Below, piece by piece: positions 63,504 through 64,000 of a stretch of DNA of 64,000 bases. This DNA is from Phycisphaerae bacterium. Lineage in GTDB: Bacteria > Planctomycetota > Phycisphaerae > UBA1845 > UTPLA1. Where the stretch lies: contig JAKLKO010000001.1 in assembly GCA_023150615.1 (NCBI GenBank), positions 439,892 to 503,891 on the forward strand, written 5' to 3'. How positions within the stretch are numbered: the stretch's first letter is position 1; the number at the start of each line of letters is the position of its first letter. The notes below the pieces were generated by a model. It ran no database searches, was not told the DNA's origin, and saw only the letters and a program-made list of their open reading frames with translations. A program made the position numbers and the translations under genes.

Positions 63504-64000
63504 TCACACGTTGCACGCGAGCCGTCGCTGCTCCTGTTGCAGGCTCACGAGTCCCCAGCGTTGCAGCAGCGCGTTCGGGACCGCCTCGTTCAAGTGCGAG
63601 GCACCGGCATTCCACCAGGTTCCCCGCCCATTACAGGCCGATGCCGCGGCGCGTTCGCGAGATAGGCCCAGCCGCACCAACTCCCGGAGTCGCGTCCGCC
63701 ACGTCTTCCACTGCTTCCACAGGATGGCCCGCAGTTTGCGACGCAGCCATTGATCCAGCGACTCCCAGGTGACCTTCACTTCGCTGAGCCGGAAGTAGGC
63801 CGCCCATCCTCGCAGGATCGGCGCCAATTCCGTCAGCAGGCCGCGAAGGTTGCGGCCACGCCCCTGCCGCAGCAGCGCTCGAAGCTTCTTCTTGAACCGC
63901 TGCACGCTGGCGGGGGCGATCTTGAGCCTGGTCTCGCGATGCACGGTCACGCTGTACCCCAGAAACTTGCGTTCCCACGGCCGCGCCACCGCGCTCTTGT
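63504..64000 (-). CDS. ltrA: Group II intron reverse transcriptase/maturase, C-terminal part
   Basis: Only the last 165 or so codons are in the window; the gene continues past 64000. The visible part opens with KSAVARPWERKFLGYS, a hallmark after the RT palm. It continues through the thumb/maturase domain X region (IAPASVQRFKKKLRALLRQG, LAPILRGWAAYFRLSEV, LDQWLRRKLRAILWKQWK) and ends LACNV. No HNH endonuclease motif follows. It supports splicing and retrohoming of the intron around it. The visible part has no frameshift. Confidence 0.88.
   Translation of the reverse strand, partial: KSAVARPWERKFLGYSVTVHRETRLKIAPASVQRFKKKLRALLRQGRGRNLRGLLTELAPILRGWAAYFRLSEVKVTWESLDQWLRRKLRAILWKQWKTWRTRLRELVRLGLSRERAAASACNGRGTWWNAGASHLNEAVPNALLQRWGLVSLQQEQRRLACNV

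Larger units (their letters stand above)
63434..64000 (-). mobile_element. 3' part of a group II intron, probably class C
   Basis: On the minus strand the sequence runs from the maturase gene into domain V (63472-63502), a domain VI hairpin (GGGGCCGC/GGCCCC around 63446-63463) and a 3' end CCTACCCGAT at 63434, as in bacterial class C introns. The 5' part and 5' exon lie beyond the window. Class C introns often insert after terminator or attC-like hairpins. Confidence 0.65.

Overview
The window is GC-rich bacterial DNA that most likely comes from a member of the Planctomycetota. The basis is gene content. There is a Tat-type DUF1501 protein beside a DUF1800 protein, a type II secretion pilin-like protein with the H-x9-DG ending, a PEGA-domain lipoprotein, a PEP-CTERM protein, several large secreted repeat proteins with thrombospondin type 3 or beta-helix repeats, and Pro/Thr/Gln-rich protein tails. 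No rRNA is present. Two tRNAs are visible: Gly(GCC) and Met(CAT).

Left part (1-22.4 kb) is accessory and repeat-rich. It opens with three tandem paralogous beta-helix secreted proteins on the minus strand; the outermost is fused at its 3' end to a fragment of a four-helix-bundle (S23) gene. Small plus-strand genes follow, of the kinds often carried as gene cassettes: SUKH/SMI1, SRPBCC, S23, a GIY-YIG-like protein, two GNATs and DUF1697. Many are separated by copies of a dispersed repeat and by a second, inverted-repeat element. Among them lie an ECF sigma factor, a membrane TPR protein and a 1130-residue surface protein in one probable operon, a PadR-GyrI pair, a PEP-CTERM protein with tandem repeats, and several gene remnants (IS4-type transposase, sulfotransferase, GyrI, TSP3, NHL).

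Middle part (22.5-40.6 kb) is more ordinary. It holds a trehalose synthase-maltokinase fusion, an AI-2E family transporter, and a trigger factor-clpP-clpP-lipoprotein operon in which one ClpP has Asn in place of the catalytic Asp. A copper/silver-type efflux operon follows: a Cys-rich exported protein, an outer membrane factor, an adaptor with several metal-binding modules, and an enlarged RND pump.

A small genomic island at 40.6-45.1 kb lies against tRNA-Gly. It contains a broken ArdC antirestriction gene, a compact minus-strand operon (XRE regulator, YwgA/Panacea-like protein, three-helix membrane protein, PD-(D/E)XK nuclease, and a TGT/DpdA-like protein), a perfect palindrome, and the C-terminal remnant of a tyrosine recombinase. 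This operon is the best candidate for an undescribed defence system.

Right part (45.1-64 kb) holds an aldehyde dehydrogenase, a CDF cation transporter, a 928-residue secreted repeat protein with a CGxC sorting-like tail, a polyprenol-phosphate glycosyltransferase, a pilin-like protein, the DUF1501/DUF1800 pair, an Rrf2 regulator, a PEGA lipoprotein, asnB, dtd, tRNA-Met and a beta-repeat membrane-anchored protein. At the right edge is the 3' half of a group II intron with its maturase, cut by the window end.
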